The notes under the pieces: model-generated | Database searches by the model: none | The model's input: the letters and a program-made list of their open reading frames with translations, nothing else | What the model was told of the DNA's origin: nothing | Part shown: positions 12,035-24,175 of the stretch, in pieces | How positions within the stretch are numbered: position 1 is the stretch's first letter | How the letters are laid out: every line of letters starts with the position of its first letter | Translations under genes and position numbers: made by a program | DNA from: Hevea brasiliensis | Lineage: Eukaryota > Streptophyta > Magnoliopsida > Malpighiales > Euphorbiaceae | Reading direction: 5' to 3' | DNA: 64,000 nucleotides | Assembly (NCBI RefSeq): GCF_030052815.1 | Contig: NC_079494.1 | Span: 35,822,467 to 35,886,466 of the forward strand

Positions 12035-15000
12035 TGTAACACCCTCCCTGTATCAACTCCGTACATTCTACTGTTCCGGTGATCGGTGTTGGTCCAGATA
12101 GCTAGAACGTCCGGAAAAATATTTAAACTAAAGTCGGGAATCATAATTAACTCAAATATTAATAAGAAAAATTTAGTAAAAATTTTAGAAATAAAATACA
12201 ACCAAGTTAAGCAATAGGTGCCCTAGCGATGGGTAACGTGAGGGAAGTTACGGTTCTAACGAGGAGCCCTAGACCCGGGGGAAAAATTATAAAATAATTT
12301 TTGGGACTCCAGAGAAGGGTTATTGAGGTTCCCATGGCATTAGAATGCCAAGAAAATACCTAGAAAATTTTTTCAATCGGTACAGACAATTTTGACCCGT
12401 TCAGTCAAACGGAGGGCATTTTGGTCATTTTGCCTTCAGAGGTGATTTTTGGCCGACTTGTCCAGTTGAGTAAATAATTAATATGACATAAAATATGAAG
12501 AAACATTGCTAGAAATTAAATTGAAAATGAGTAGTGGAGGAAAGAAAAGAAAATGCAAAATAATGCAATAATGACATCACTATGATGTCATTTAAAATGG
12601 TCCACCAATCACCTTACAACTAATTCACTTAAAACAAAATAAAGAGGCTGAAAATTGAAGAAAACAAATTCATCTTCTTCCCTTGGACAACCAGCCGAAA
12701 TCCCTTCCTTCCTCCCTCCATTGATGTTCACTCAAGCAAGCTTAATTTCTCCTTTGTTTCCACCACTAAACCCTAACCTCTCTTCATTAAAATTTTACCC
12801 CACACCTTAAACAACCTTTTGGCAGCCTAGAAAGTGAAGGAAAGTGAAGTTTTGAGTTGGGAAAAATCTGCCCTATTTAAGGTTAGTGCACTATATACCT
12901 AAAACTCTTTAATTTCATGAATTGGAACTTGAATTTAGTAAGAAAATGTCATTTAAATGAAAAAAAATCATGTGTATGTGTACATGAATTTCGGCTGCCC
13001 TAGTGAAGGAATAGGAAGGAGTGTTTTTGATGAGCTTGAAGTGAACTAGAATCATGTTGGAAGTTTATAAACATAAGAATAATAAGTTGGTATGCTAACT
13101 AAGGCATTTTGTAGAAAACATAATGTGAAGCTAGGGTTTTGGGGAGTGAAAATTGATTTGGCTTATGAAATTGTTAGAGAACATTTTAATGGTCAATTAG
13201 TGACCATTTGAGGAGATTTGACCATAATATGGACTGAAAAATAGCATGGTAAAGGGAATGACTATGCTGCCTAGGGACAGCAGCAATGGACTGAAATTTC
13301 AGTCCAATTATATAGCCATAACTTTGGCTGTGTTAGTCCAATTGGTGTTTGGCCAATTGGACATGAAACTAGGCTTATAATGGCACATTTTTTCTGAAGA
13401 AACCATGCCCAAAAGACGAAAGCAAGAGGACCAAAACTTGGCCCCAATCCGGATACCCTGCAACTGATTCTGCAGAATGACCAAATGAATAGTAATTGTT
13501 CATTTGGCCATAACTCACTGTAGATTTGGTCAATTGACCTGAAAGTTTTACAGCAACAAGTTAAGACATATACAAACAACTTTCATGAAGAAACCTACCC
13601 CAAATTATGGCCAGAACCTAACCCAAATGGCAGTGGCAGTCACTGTTCATGTTACTGTAGATATGGTCAATTCTGCAGATTGGCAATCCGGCCAGCTGTG
13701 GTTTTTGAGCCATATCTGGAGCTACAAAACTCCAAATGGAGTGATTCAAAAAAGGAAATTCAACTAGACAAAATAAGGAACAACTTTCATGTTTGTCATT
13801 TCTTCAAATTCCCACTGCAACAGTGTTTAATGGAACAGTAAACATATGCTTCAAAAACTGAAATTTTCTGCCCTCTTGGTTTTAAGTTAGAAATGGTAAA
13901 TGTGACCAATCCCAACAAGTGTAAACAGCAAAATGTGGTATGTTGGGAGTGCCAAAACCAATGTACCTAATTTCTACCTAAAATTTAACATTTTAGTTGA
14001 CCAAAGAGGTGAATAGTGACACCGAAACTTGAAATTCAAAGATTGAAGAATTTTAAAGTATCGAATGCCCTAGTATACCTAACAAGATTGGTTTGGATAA
14101 TTTGGCTTGCCAATAGGGTTCAGTTAGCAGTACTGCACATGGCGATATGCCATTCTGTGATTTCATGGCTTTTAGCCATTCTGACTTTGTATTGAGACTT
14201 GGCCTTGTGCCTGATATTATTTACAGCTTGTTAGCTGTTCTGTTGCACACCGGGAGATGCATATGTGACCGATGGTGTGACGGCCCGAGGTACTAGGTAC
14301 CCAGTGCCAGTTTACCCGTTATCCAGTCCAGTCGTCTAGTGTAGGTTACTTGGGGCAACCAAATGAATAAAAGTGAACAAAGTTAATGAAAAAATGAATA
14401 TACCAACACCAAACAAAGAAAGCATACACATTCTATACACATTTATTTTCTTGCTATTTTCTTTTATTATATTATTGCACCACTAAGCATTATTGCTTAG
14501 CGCGTTGCTTTTGCCACGCGTAGGTACTGGAGATCCCGATCGTGAGCCCAGTAGACCACAGACTGGGTGAGTTCATCCTGTAGTTCTGCACAGTGTCCTT
14601 GTCACCTCAACTTCTGCAGTGCATTGGTAGGACACTAGGTGTCATTTTGATATTTTGTAGCAAATTTTTACTTTCTCATATGTATTTGAACTTATGTAAT
14701 ATATTTTGATGTTCATGTAAATAATGAAAGTTATGACTATGAATGCAAAATTTGAGCATTTATTTATTGCTTGTATATGAGTATTATGAGAAATGGATGT
14801 TTGAGAAATGACAAGGTTATTGAGAACTGAAATTGAGAAATATTGTTGAGATTTTGGATATTGGAGTTTGAGATGATGGAATACAAATATTGGAAGTGTT
14901 TTTAACAGGTTCCTAAGAACTGTTTTCTCCATTTTCAGCCAGTACTCCGCCGGATTTTCTTTAAAATCTTCGGAACCTCAAATAAATAATACTTTTGATA

Positions 15001-15137
15001 AATAGCTAAAATAAATTATATTTCATAAATTATATTCACAAGCATGGTGTAAATTAATTAAGGTATATTAGAATGTGCCGGTACACCGTGTGGCATAGCT
15101 TGCTCGGCTACACTGTAGACGGGTAAGGGGTGTCACA
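12035..15137 (+). repeat. 3' LTR of element B (3.10 kb)
   Basis: Starts TGTAACACCCTCCC and ends GGGGTGTCACA. It is uninterrupted, so it serves as the reference for family B. LTR D is a diverged member and F a longer variant. It contains no gene; the open stretches inside it (13271-13579, 14642-14932) run antisense and follow the LTR sequence. The following AGCAC (15138-15142) is the expected target duplication, but its partner is outside the window. Confidence 0.93.
14483..14520 (+). other. LTR double hairpin, B 3' LTR
   Basis: CTAAGCA-TTAT-TGCTTAG at 14483-14500, then CGCGTTGC-TTTT-GCCACGCG (one mismatch) at 14501-14520. It lies about 620-655 bp before the LTR end. Confidence 0.65.
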
Positions 15138-15216
15138 AGCACAGTTATCTTGTATATACGTAGTTTGAGTTTGATACTGCTTTCATACTTGTACTATGTA
15201 TGGGTATATGGGCATG

Positions 15217-16790
15217 TGTTGGCTCCTACTAGTTATATATGGAGGTAGGTGTTGATCAAGATGGAATCTGTTCCTCTAAGTAAATAGAGATAAAATCCTA
15301 TGTTCATTTAATTGTTCTTGATGTTTCAAGTTCCTGGCCAGGACAGATAGATTTATACAGAAAAGAGTTTCTGATGAGAAAATATTTTTAATCAAGAACT
15401 GGAATTAAAAGAGAACATAATATTCATAGCAAATGGAGTTTGACATAAACCATGACTCCAACTTGAGTTGGGATTTTGTAACAGAGAGATTCTAGTGCAT
15501 GGTAACATATGATTATAGGTTCATTTAAGGTAAACCTTATTACTAATTGGGTGGCCATGGCATGCTATGCTAGGTGTTAACCATGGTCTATGAGGTTCAT
15601 AAAATGATTTAGAGAAATCATTTATGGTAAGAAAAAGTTCTGATGATATTAAGAGTTGATATCATGTCTCATTGCCAATTAGTGATGAGCCTAGTAAGTC
15701 ACACACATACACAAGTTATCACCTATTTAAATATGATTTAATTAATTAATTAAAGAGTTTAATTGATTAATTAAATAGGTTTGGTTTGCAATTAAATTGC
15801 AAAGTCCCTAGCATGACTTGAAACTAAATCTAGATTATTGGATGTGTATTATAAATTAAATTTATATTTAAAGTGTTTAAATATGAATTTAATTAATGAG
15901 AAATTAATTAATAGAGATTAATTAATTAATTAATTAGAAGAAGAAAAATAATTATTTTGGGTTAAAAACTCAAAATTAAGACACAGGGGCATTTTGGTCA
16001 TTTAATAGTGTGACACGTGGCACCATGAGATGGTGACACATGGGATTATACATAAACTTGCCAAATGTTTTCTTAATCATGTAAGATGATTAAAATCAAG
16101 ATTAAATATAGGTTTGATACTTGGCACAATGTGATTGGGTCACTTAAACCTAGAGCTAATCAAAGGGTGACATGTGGTAAGGGTTTAATGTGTTAACCTA
16201 GCTATTTAAGTGTGGTTATGAAAAGAAAAAATAACCAGCAGCCACTCCTCTCCTTTGTCACGCCACTTTGAGGCTTTTCATCTATTCTTCTTCATCTCTC
16301 ATTAATTCTAAGAGATTGGCCATCAATCTCTTGAATTAAGAACACTAGAAATTGTTTCTAGTGTCCTGTTTACATCTCTAATCTCTTAAAAGGCAGAACT
16401 TGAATTTCTAATTAATAGAAAAAGCTTTAGAAGCTGTTCAAGGGCTGCCATAGGTGTTCTTGGTGTGGACAAGCTAGAGGGACAACATCTGGTATCCTGA
16501 AGATGAATCTCAAAGGCGCAGACACGCTGCAGTGCATCAAGAGGTTAGTGTAATCGTTCTTGATTTAATCTAGGGTTCTAAAATTAATCTGATTATTTTT
16601 AAAATCTTAAATGGCAAATACAGATCCAAAAACATATTAAAAGAGTTTAATATGTTGTTTATCATTGAAATCAAATAGATAAAAATAAATCTTGCATGAT
16701 GCATGTGACCCTAGGTGAAAATTTTTTAATTCAATGGTATAAACTTGTGTTTTTCACGCTTCCGTTCCTTCACATATAACATGTAATCAT
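15217..16790 (+). mobile_element. Probable copia-type solo LTR, ends not fixed
   Basis: Noncoding. It opens TGTTGGCTCC and closes near CGCTTCCGTTCCTTCACA, an LTR-like layout with a TATTTAAG promoter box at 16203 and an untranslated region after it. The general look matches copia LTR-type repeats I know from other dicots, but I could not find a convincing target duplication, so both borders are approximate. No gag or pol adjoins it. The stretch 15138-15216 to its left holds nothing I recognise. Confidence 0.4.
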
Positions 16791-16919
16791 GTAGGGACAT
16801 AACCCTAGGGACATGTATTTCCCTAATTATGCTGGTCAATATACTTTCTTTCACTTCTTTTCTATATTGTTACTAGCATATTGGTCCACTCATCTAACCT
16901 AGAGCTCTGATAATAACTT
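16791..16919 (-). mobile_element. Leader and primer-site remnant of an older element H
   Basis: On the minus strand, 16901-16915 reads TTATTATCAGAGCTCT, a primer binding site for initiator tRNA-Met with two changes, directly inside an LTR-like end at 16920. The remaining bases would be its untranslated leader. No coding sequence is readable. Confidence 0.4.
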
Positions 16920-17212
16920 TGTAATGACCCAAACTAGGAGCTATTACTAGCACTAAGGATCAGGTTAGCTTAAGGTTGTTAGAACCCGTAGTAAGCATAA
17001 AGCCTAAAAAACATACATATATTCCTGTACCTTACCATTTATGCATACTTTGAACTATTATGCTTTAGGGCTTATGTATGTTAAGGTTAAAATTATGAAC
17101 CATTTTTATGTTAAAGATGTTTATGTATGGATGAAAAGACTAAGGTGTAACAGTTTGAAGTATGCTTAGATAGTGAGGTACAAGATTATGTGTATGCTTT
17201 TTAGGCTTTAGG
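16920..17212 (-). repeat. Partial 5' LTR of older element H, cut by element C
   Basis: Begins TGTAATGACCC next to the primer-site remnant, which gives a minus-strand element whose LTR runs rightwards until LTR C starts at 17213. The rest should lie beyond the right edge of the window if C is complete there. TTAGG (17208-17212) would be the left copy of C's target duplication. Confidence 0.4.
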
Positions 17213-20200
17213 TGTCACACCTTATCCCTTGTAAGGCATGACATGTTCTAATAGCATATCTAATGAATTACCGAACTACACCTACAGATAACCCATTAAA
17301 TATGCTACAAGGGATTTTAAACAAAACATAATATTTTATTTTACTTTTATATTGTAGAAAACTTCATGGTGGTGGTTAAAACTTTAGCAAAATCCAAAAT
17401 TTATAATCTGTTGAAATCATAAAATAAATCAAGTAAAAGATTTCCTTCAATTTGTTTCACAAGCATAGTAAATTCAATTATAATTTAAGTAGACATTCAT
17501 TGGAGGAAATAGACTTAATATTACAAAAGTTACATTTACATGAGTCTCGAAAGGAAATACAAATATTTGCAAACCCAAAATGTTACAGCAATGTAATGCT
17601 TTTTAATATAAACTGCTCAATGTTTCGTACATCCATACATATAGCTACAAAATACATCAAAAGGAAATTATAGGGGTATACCTACTATATATACTCACAG
17701 TCAATACAAAAAGCTGCTTTCAAGTCTCTCACTAAGTAGCCTTTTCCTTTCCCTTACCTGCGATAGCATAAATAAGCTATCGCTAAGTATATCACTCAGT
17801 GGTGCACAACTAATAACTTTAAAACATAAAATAAAGTACAACTTGTTAAAGCATAATAAATCATATTTTCCTTGAGCACGAAAACATCACAATAATTCTA
17901 AGTCCATAAGAACCATTTATTGAAAACACCTTTCAAATGAGAAAATCATACTTTACAAATGACAATTCACAAAGCGTAAGTGTTGCCATTATCAATACAC
18001 AGTTTAGACCATGACACAAAATTTTTTGATCAATGCTCTGTTGTACACCATGACAAAGCAATCTCAACCTCACTAACCGTTATTAATGAGGGAAGGGCTA
18101 GCTAGCTAATGAGTACTCATGTAGTCTCACCCCATTAATCGTTATTAATGGGGGATATAATTATAATCAAATATCAAACCCCAAGTAGCCGTTGCTATTA
18201 AAGAGTTATGAAAGGGACTATCATGCTAACTGTGATTTCAAAATAATTTTCAAAAGTTTCCCAATCAACAATCACATTTACAAACCAATAAACACATTCA
18301 AATTCATTTTAAAACCAATATAGAGGTGGTAATACTCAAATTTCTCAAATGCAAGAGAAAAACCATATCTCATTCAAATTAAACTCATTCAAATCAAACT
18401 CATTCAAATAAACTCATTCTAATCAATTTACAAGTTTAAAAACAAAGAAAAAGAATAGTTATGCACAAACCTTCAATGATCTCCTTTCTCTTTACTCACT
18501 TCTCCTTGTTCGTCCCAACCACTTTTTCTACTGAAAATACACAAGTAGAATATCTCAATATTTATCTTAACTATTGCCAAAAACTCATTTCATAAATGTC
18601 TAATGCCTCCCTAAATTAGATTGGCAAATTTCAAAGAGTTTGGAACTTTGGACAGCTTGGTGTCCAAATCTTTGAACCCAATTTTTACCTAGTTCCAATC
18701 ATAATTTGGGAAGTATTCTTCGTGAAAATTGTTCCTCTAGGTCTTAAATTTAATTTCCTTTTTGAATCACATAATTTAGAGTTGTGTAGCTCAAGTTATA
18801 ACTAAAATAGTAGTTATTATTCACGTGGGCAGATTCTGGCAGATTTGGTGACTTAACTTTGCCTAGCAATTTAATTGAGTTAAGTCCATAATTTGGCATT
18901 AAGTTATCCATATGAAATGTTTTACTATATTTTAGGTTTCCATTGGTTCAAGACTCACCTAAATTAGAGTTTTCTAGAGAGAGTTATGACAATGCAAAAA
19001 TTGTTGTTCATGTGGTCCAAATTCTGCAAATTCAGGTTCTAACAGATTCATTAACTTAATTCTGCTCAGCAATTTGATTGAGTTAAGTTCATAATTTAGC
19101 CTTGTGTTCTTCATATGAAATGTTCTTCTATGTTTAAGGTTTCCATCGGTTCAAGAATCACCTAATTTGGAGTTTTCTAGAGAGAGTTATGATAATGGAA
19201 ACTTTACTGTTCACATAGTCACCACTACAGATTCCAGAAATCCAAATCCAGATTCAAGGCTCATTTATGGTAGCTTATGATCATTTTCAGGGCAGGGTAC
19301 CTTCATAAAAATTTTATCCCTATGTCTTTCATTCCTAATTGGTCTCACACCAATTGGAGTTGTGTAGCTCAACTTATGGCTATCTAAACATGCTGGACTA
19401 AGGTTTAGAATTTCTGCCCTAATGTTCAATTTTCATTTCCTTTAATTACTTCCACTAACCAATCTCAATTCACATTTAATTCATCCCAAATGACCATAAT
19501 TTAACATTAAACACATTAATGGTATTTCCTAGCACAAAACCCCCAATTTTCTAAAACCCTAGTTTGCAATTTCCTCAATCCATGCAACTCTATCAATTCC
19601 TTTCATCTAATTAATATCAATTCACACTCAAGACACCTCAAATGACCACAATGTGTCATTAAAAACACTAATTACACTTCATACAATAAAAGTCCTAATT
19701 TCCCATTCACCCTAATCTTCCATTTTTCAATTTATACAATTCCCATGCAATTTCCCTACTTCAATCATGTAACCCATTTCAATTTAACTTGAATTCATCA
19801 TCAATTTAGCTAAAACACTTCAAAATCCTAATTTTCCCCAAGTTGACAAAAAATCACACCTCTTCATACATGCATGATTTCTTTCAAATTCTTATGAAAT
19901 TTCATTCCAATCTAACTTAATTCAAAGCTTATGTAACTAATTGAGCAAGAGAAGAAGCTTACATCAAGTGACCAACTTCTAATCTTCAATTTCCCTTCCA
20001 AATCTCTTATCTTCTTGCTTCAATCCCTCAATCAAGGGTCACTTTGGTGTTTTCTACAATTTAGATGAAGAACCCATGGAGGAAAAGTGGGGAAATCAAG
20101 GGTTGAGAGAGATTGCAATTGGTGGAAATGAAGAAAAGAGAGGGTGAGAGAGAGTTGGGGGAGAGTGGCTACATGCATGAAAAAAGAAGAAGGAAAAAAA

Positions 20201-20663
20201 AGGCTTTTTTAATTTTAGATAATTTGTTTTGTCTCTTATATATTTATCCTCAAAATTAGTTTATTAAAATCATAAATTTTAATTGTGCCATAAGAGTAAT
20301 TAAACTTAAATTTTTATTCCTTTTCTTTTCTTTTTACATTTACACTTAATTTTTTCTCAAAATTTCTTCATAATTCAATATATTATTTTTCATTTAATTT
20401 AATTGAAGTTTTAGTTAAAAATCAACTCTTGAAGTGAATTGACCAAAATGCCCCTCATCGAGTTATAATCCATCTTTTTCATAATACCCGATGTGTCCTT
20501 AGATTTTTGGTTCACTTGAATTTTTATTGTGTCTATCTCAATTAATTTTTCATTTATTATTATTTTTTTATTTATTTTTTTTTATCCCTAAGGTGGCTTT
20601 GAATAATATTATTCACAGACAAAAAATGGTACTATTCTGAGCTCAGAGGTTCGGGGTGTTACA
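17213..20663 (-). repeat. 3' LTR of element C (3.45 kb)
   Basis: On the minus strand it starts TGTAACACCCC (20663) and ends AAGGTGTGACA (17213). It has the same end pattern as family A but a diverged body. The interior has no gene; the open stretch 17452-17673 is AT-rich and without family resemblance. Internal units recur about every 200 bp (anchors near 18720, 18910, 19110 and 19301). The units at 18910 and 19110 are still easily alignable. Confidence 0.88.
17760..17799 (-). other. LTR double hairpin, element C
   Basis: GCGATAGC-N8-GCTATCGC (17760-17783) is a perfect 8 bp stem. Beside it CTAAGT-N5-ACTCAG (17783-17799) pairs with one wobble. It is flanked by GTGCACCACT on the element's sense strand and lies about 550-590 bp from the LTR end. 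Confidence 0.6.
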
Positions 20664-20681
20664 ATTCTCCCCCCCTTAAAA
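20664..20681 (-). other. Polypurine tract of element C
   Basis: On the minus strand, AAGGGGGGGAGAAT immediately precedes the LTR. It is preceded by the palindrome-like AAATTTCG-AGGA-TGAAATTT. Confidence 0.75.
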
Positions 20682-20754
20682 TAAAATTTCATCCTCGAAA
20701 TTTACCTGGTCTCAGTCTTTGAATAGTTGTGGGTGTTGTGTCCTCATGTCCTCC

Positions 20755-22090
20755 TCACATTCCCATGTAGCCTCCTAGCCTGAATGATGGTTCCACAGCA
20801 CTTTGACCAGTGGTATCTAATTGTTTCTTTAGTTGCTTCACCTCATGCACCAAGATCCTTATGGGCTCTTCATCATATGTCAGGTCTGGATTCATCTCAA
20901 TCTCCTCTACTGGCAAAATGTGAGATGGGTCTGATATGTACCTCCTCAACATGGATACATGAAAGACATTATGAATCTTTTCTAACTTTGGATGCAATGC
21001 TAACCTATACACCAACGGACCCACTCTTTCCAGAACCTCATATGGCTCGATGAAGCGAGGACTCAGTTTTCTTTTTCTACCAAACCTCATGATCTTCTTC
21101 CAAGAAAAAACTTTAAGGAATACTTTGTCACCCACACTATATTGAATGTCTCTTCTCTTCATATCAATATAGGACTTCTGTCTATCCGATTCCACCTTGA
21201 GTCTATCTCTAATGAGCTTAATCTTTTCTTCTGTCTGCTGCACAAGTTCGGGGCCAATTATCTTCCTCTCCCCACTGCATCCCTGCACAAGTGGGTTTTA
21301 TACTTTCTGCTCTAAAGTGCTTTATATGGAGGCATCCCAATGCTTGACTGATAACTATTGTTGTAGGCATATTCAATCAAAGGCAAGTGTGTATCCCAAC
21401 TTCCTTCAAACTCAATCACACAAGCCCAAAGCATATCCTCCAAAATCTGAATGATCCTTTTAGACTGGCCATCTATCTATTGATGGAATGCTGTGCTGAA
21501 GTTTAATCTAGTTCCTAGGGATTTTTGGAGACTATCCCAAAATCTAGAAGTGAACCTTGGATCTCTGTCTGATACAATAGACACTGGCACTTCAGGCAAC
21601 CTCACCACTTCATAAATGTATAATTTAGTCAATCTTTTCAAGCTGTAATCCATCCTCACTGGCAGAAAGTGTTCAGACTTGGTTAATCTATCAATAATAA
21701 GCCAAATTACATTATGACTCTTCTGGGTATGTGGAAGTCCCATCATAAAATCCATAGTGATTCTCTTCCATTTCCATTCAGGAATTGGTAATGGCTATAG
21801 CAACCCTGCTGGCACTTGGTGTTTTTCCTTTACTTGCTGATAAGTTAGGCATTCGGCAACATATTCTACAATTTCCTTCTTCATTCCCCTCTACCAATAG
21901 TACATCTTGGTTCTACCAGGGTGCATAGCAAAAGATGAATCATGTGCTTCCTTTAAAATAATCTGCCTCAATTCAACATTGTCAAGAATGCACATTTTGC
22001 CTTGATGTAGCAACAAGCCCTCATCATTCACAGACAACTCTGGTTTCTTGCCATCCCTAGCCTCTTCGATTAATTTTAGTTACTTCTCAT
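20755..22090 (-). pseudogene. Element C integrase with chromodomain (broken)
   Basis: Open stretches are 20755-21288 (GPY/F module and chromodomain-like tail, with YSVGDKVFLKVFSWKK and HNVFHVSMLRRY) and 21477-21755 (core, with IVSDRDPRFTSRFW and its Asp). Between them (21289-21476) several stops and a frameshift occur. The glutamate block falls at about 21455-21480 with a stop nearby. No intron is present at the IQ/LEDML junction (about 21446/21447). The HHCC domain at about 21780-21960 is recognisable but carries stops. Confidence 0.85.
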
Positions 22091-22094
22091 CATT

Positions 22095-23560
22095 CTAAGT
22101 AGCTGTTTTAATTTGATCAATCAAAACTGGCTTCACTTGCCAAGTAACTACCATCTGCCCATCTTCATCAATCTCCAAATTGGCATGTAAGGCCCTCAAG
22201 CCACGTACCATGGATAAAGGTGAAACTCTCAAACTAGCCATGGTCTTGTGACTTAAAGCTTCTACCACCACATTTGCTTTTCTAGGTTGGTAGTCTATCA
22301 AGTAGTTATAATCTTTTGTCAGCTCTAAGCACCTCCTCTACCTCAAATTCAACTCCTTCTGCGTGCTCAAATACTTCAAACTCTTATGATCTATGTATAT
22401 ATAACATTTCTCCTCATACAAGTAATGTCTCCAGATCTTCAAGGCAAAGACAATGGCTGCTAGCTCTAAGTTGTGTGTATGATAATTCCTCTCATGTGGT
22501 TCAAGCTGGCAAAAAGCATAGGCAATAATATTTCTATCTTGCATCAACATATAACCCAATCTATTATGAGAAGCATCACTGTATATGGTTTACTCTTTAC
22601 CTAGAGTAGGTAAAGTCAGGACTGGAGCTTCTGTCAAACACCGTTTCAACTCATCAAAGCTTTCTTGGCACTTGTTAGTCCACTAAAATTTCACATCTTT
22701 CCGAAGTAGCTTGGTTAGTGGAGATGCCAGCATCGAGAATCCCTTCATAAAATGACGGTAGTACCGGCTAACCCAAGAAAACTGCGAACTTCAATGACAT
22801 TTCTAGGCGACTTCTAATTAAGGATAGCGTCTACCTTGCTAGGATCCACTTTGATACCCTCTGTAGATATAAAATGCCCCAAAAATGTAATCTCCTTCAA
22901 CCAAAACTCACAGTTTGACAGTTTGACATACAACTGTTTCTCCCTCAAAGTTTGTAATACTATCCTCAAGTGCTTGTCATGTTCCTCTGCATTCTTTGAG
23001 TACACTAAAATATCATCAATGAACACCACAAAAAATTAGTCCAAATATGGCATGAAGATAGTGTTCATCAAGCCCATAAAAGCAGTTGGAGCAGTAGTCA
23101 ACTCGAATGGCATCACCAAGAACTCATAGTGGCCATACCGAGTCCTAAAGACAGTTTTAGAAATACTCTGCTTTTGTACCCTCAACTGGTAGTATCCCGA
23201 TCTCAAATCAATCATTGAGAATACAATTGCATCCTTCAGTTGATCAAATAGATCATCAATCCGTGGCAGAGGATATCTTTTCTTTATGGTCACTTTATTT
23301 AACTGTCTATAGTCTATGCATAGATGGAGAGTACCATTCTTTTTCTTTACAAACAATGCTGGTGCTCCTCAAGGTGACACACTAAGGTGGATGAAGCCCT
23401 TATCTAGCAACTCCTGCAATTACACCTTAAACTCTTTCAACTCAGCAGGTGTCATCCTATAAGGAGTGATAGAAATTGGTTCCACACTAGGCATAATCTC
23501 AATGTCAAACTGCACCTCTCTCTCTGAATGATAATTCTTTCGGAAAGACATCCAAAAAAT
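22095..23560 (-). pseudogene. Element C reverse transcriptase and RNase H (broken)
   Basis: RT palm is at 23036-23356 ([20 protein letters not shown], then [16 protein letters not shown]). It continues at 22814-23029 with the catalytic [11 protein letters not shown] block and the thumb. The phrase around 23036 has a stop just before VFIDD. RNase H is at 22095-22559 with [26 protein letters not shown] and a DYQPRKANVV-type end. The first acidic block near 22590 is interrupted. Several stops replace Gln or Trp codons. Confidence 0.88.
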
Positions 23561-23585
23561 CAAAAATAGTAGGAATATCCCTTAA

Positions 23586-24065
23586 TTATGGACTCCCCAC
23601 TTGGGTGTCTATCACATGGGCTAAATATGCTTCACACCCCTTTCTAATCATCTTTTTAGCAAGTGCAACTGAAATGAGGTTGGATGGTAATAACTGCCTC
23701 TCCCTATGTATTACTACATTTATGTACTCAGGAAGACCAAATGTAACTGTTTTCAGTCTACAATCGATCATGGCATGATGCCTGGCTAACCAATCCATGC
23801 CCAAGATGATATCATAAACTCGGAAGGGCATCTCAAAAAGCTCAGACAGACAAGTATGTCTTTGGAGCACCAAAGGACAATCCTTATACAACCTATTTAC
23901 CTTGACCTCCTGACCTAATGGACTAGTCACTAGTACATCAAAGTCCATTTTCAAGCAGGGAATAGTACAAGAACAAGCAATGCTAGCACTAACATATGAG
24001 TGTATGGAGCCAGGATCAAAAAACACATAAACAGCTTGTTCAAAGATGGAGAAAGTACTAGCCAT
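23586..24065 (-). pseudogene. Element C aspartic protease
   Basis: One open stretch of 159 codons. Near residue 18 the active-site triad block reads DPGSIHSYV. Further on are LGQEVKVNRLYKDCPL and YDIILGMDWLARHHAMIDC, the typical flap and second-half blocks of chromoviral retropepsins. It is one of the few undamaged domains of C. It runs on from gag at 24066-24170 without a clear start of its own, as expected for a polyprotein. Confidence 0.85.
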
Positions 24066-24170
24066 AACATCTGATGTCTCAGCCTCATCCCTCTCTCACA
24101 TGGTGCACACCCTAGCTGGTGCCCCACTCTGTTCTTGCTGGTTCACTATGCCCTAACTGCCAGAAGTACT
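24066..24170 (-). pseudogene. Element C gag-protease linker
   Basis: Short low-complexity linker of the C polyprotein. It is cut at 24170/24171 by element D; the same gene resumes at 35098. The GCCTC at 24171-24175 is the left target duplication of D. Confidence 0.6.
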
Positions 24171-24175
24171 GCCTC

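Noticed and set aside
15217..16790. Firm copia solo LTR call with target duplication
   Set aside because: Several possible ends were tried and none gave matching 5 bp flanks, so the borders are left open.
17452..17673. 73-codon frame inside LTR C
   Set aside because: AT-rich sequence with no recognisable domain, and in the antisense direction of the LTR.
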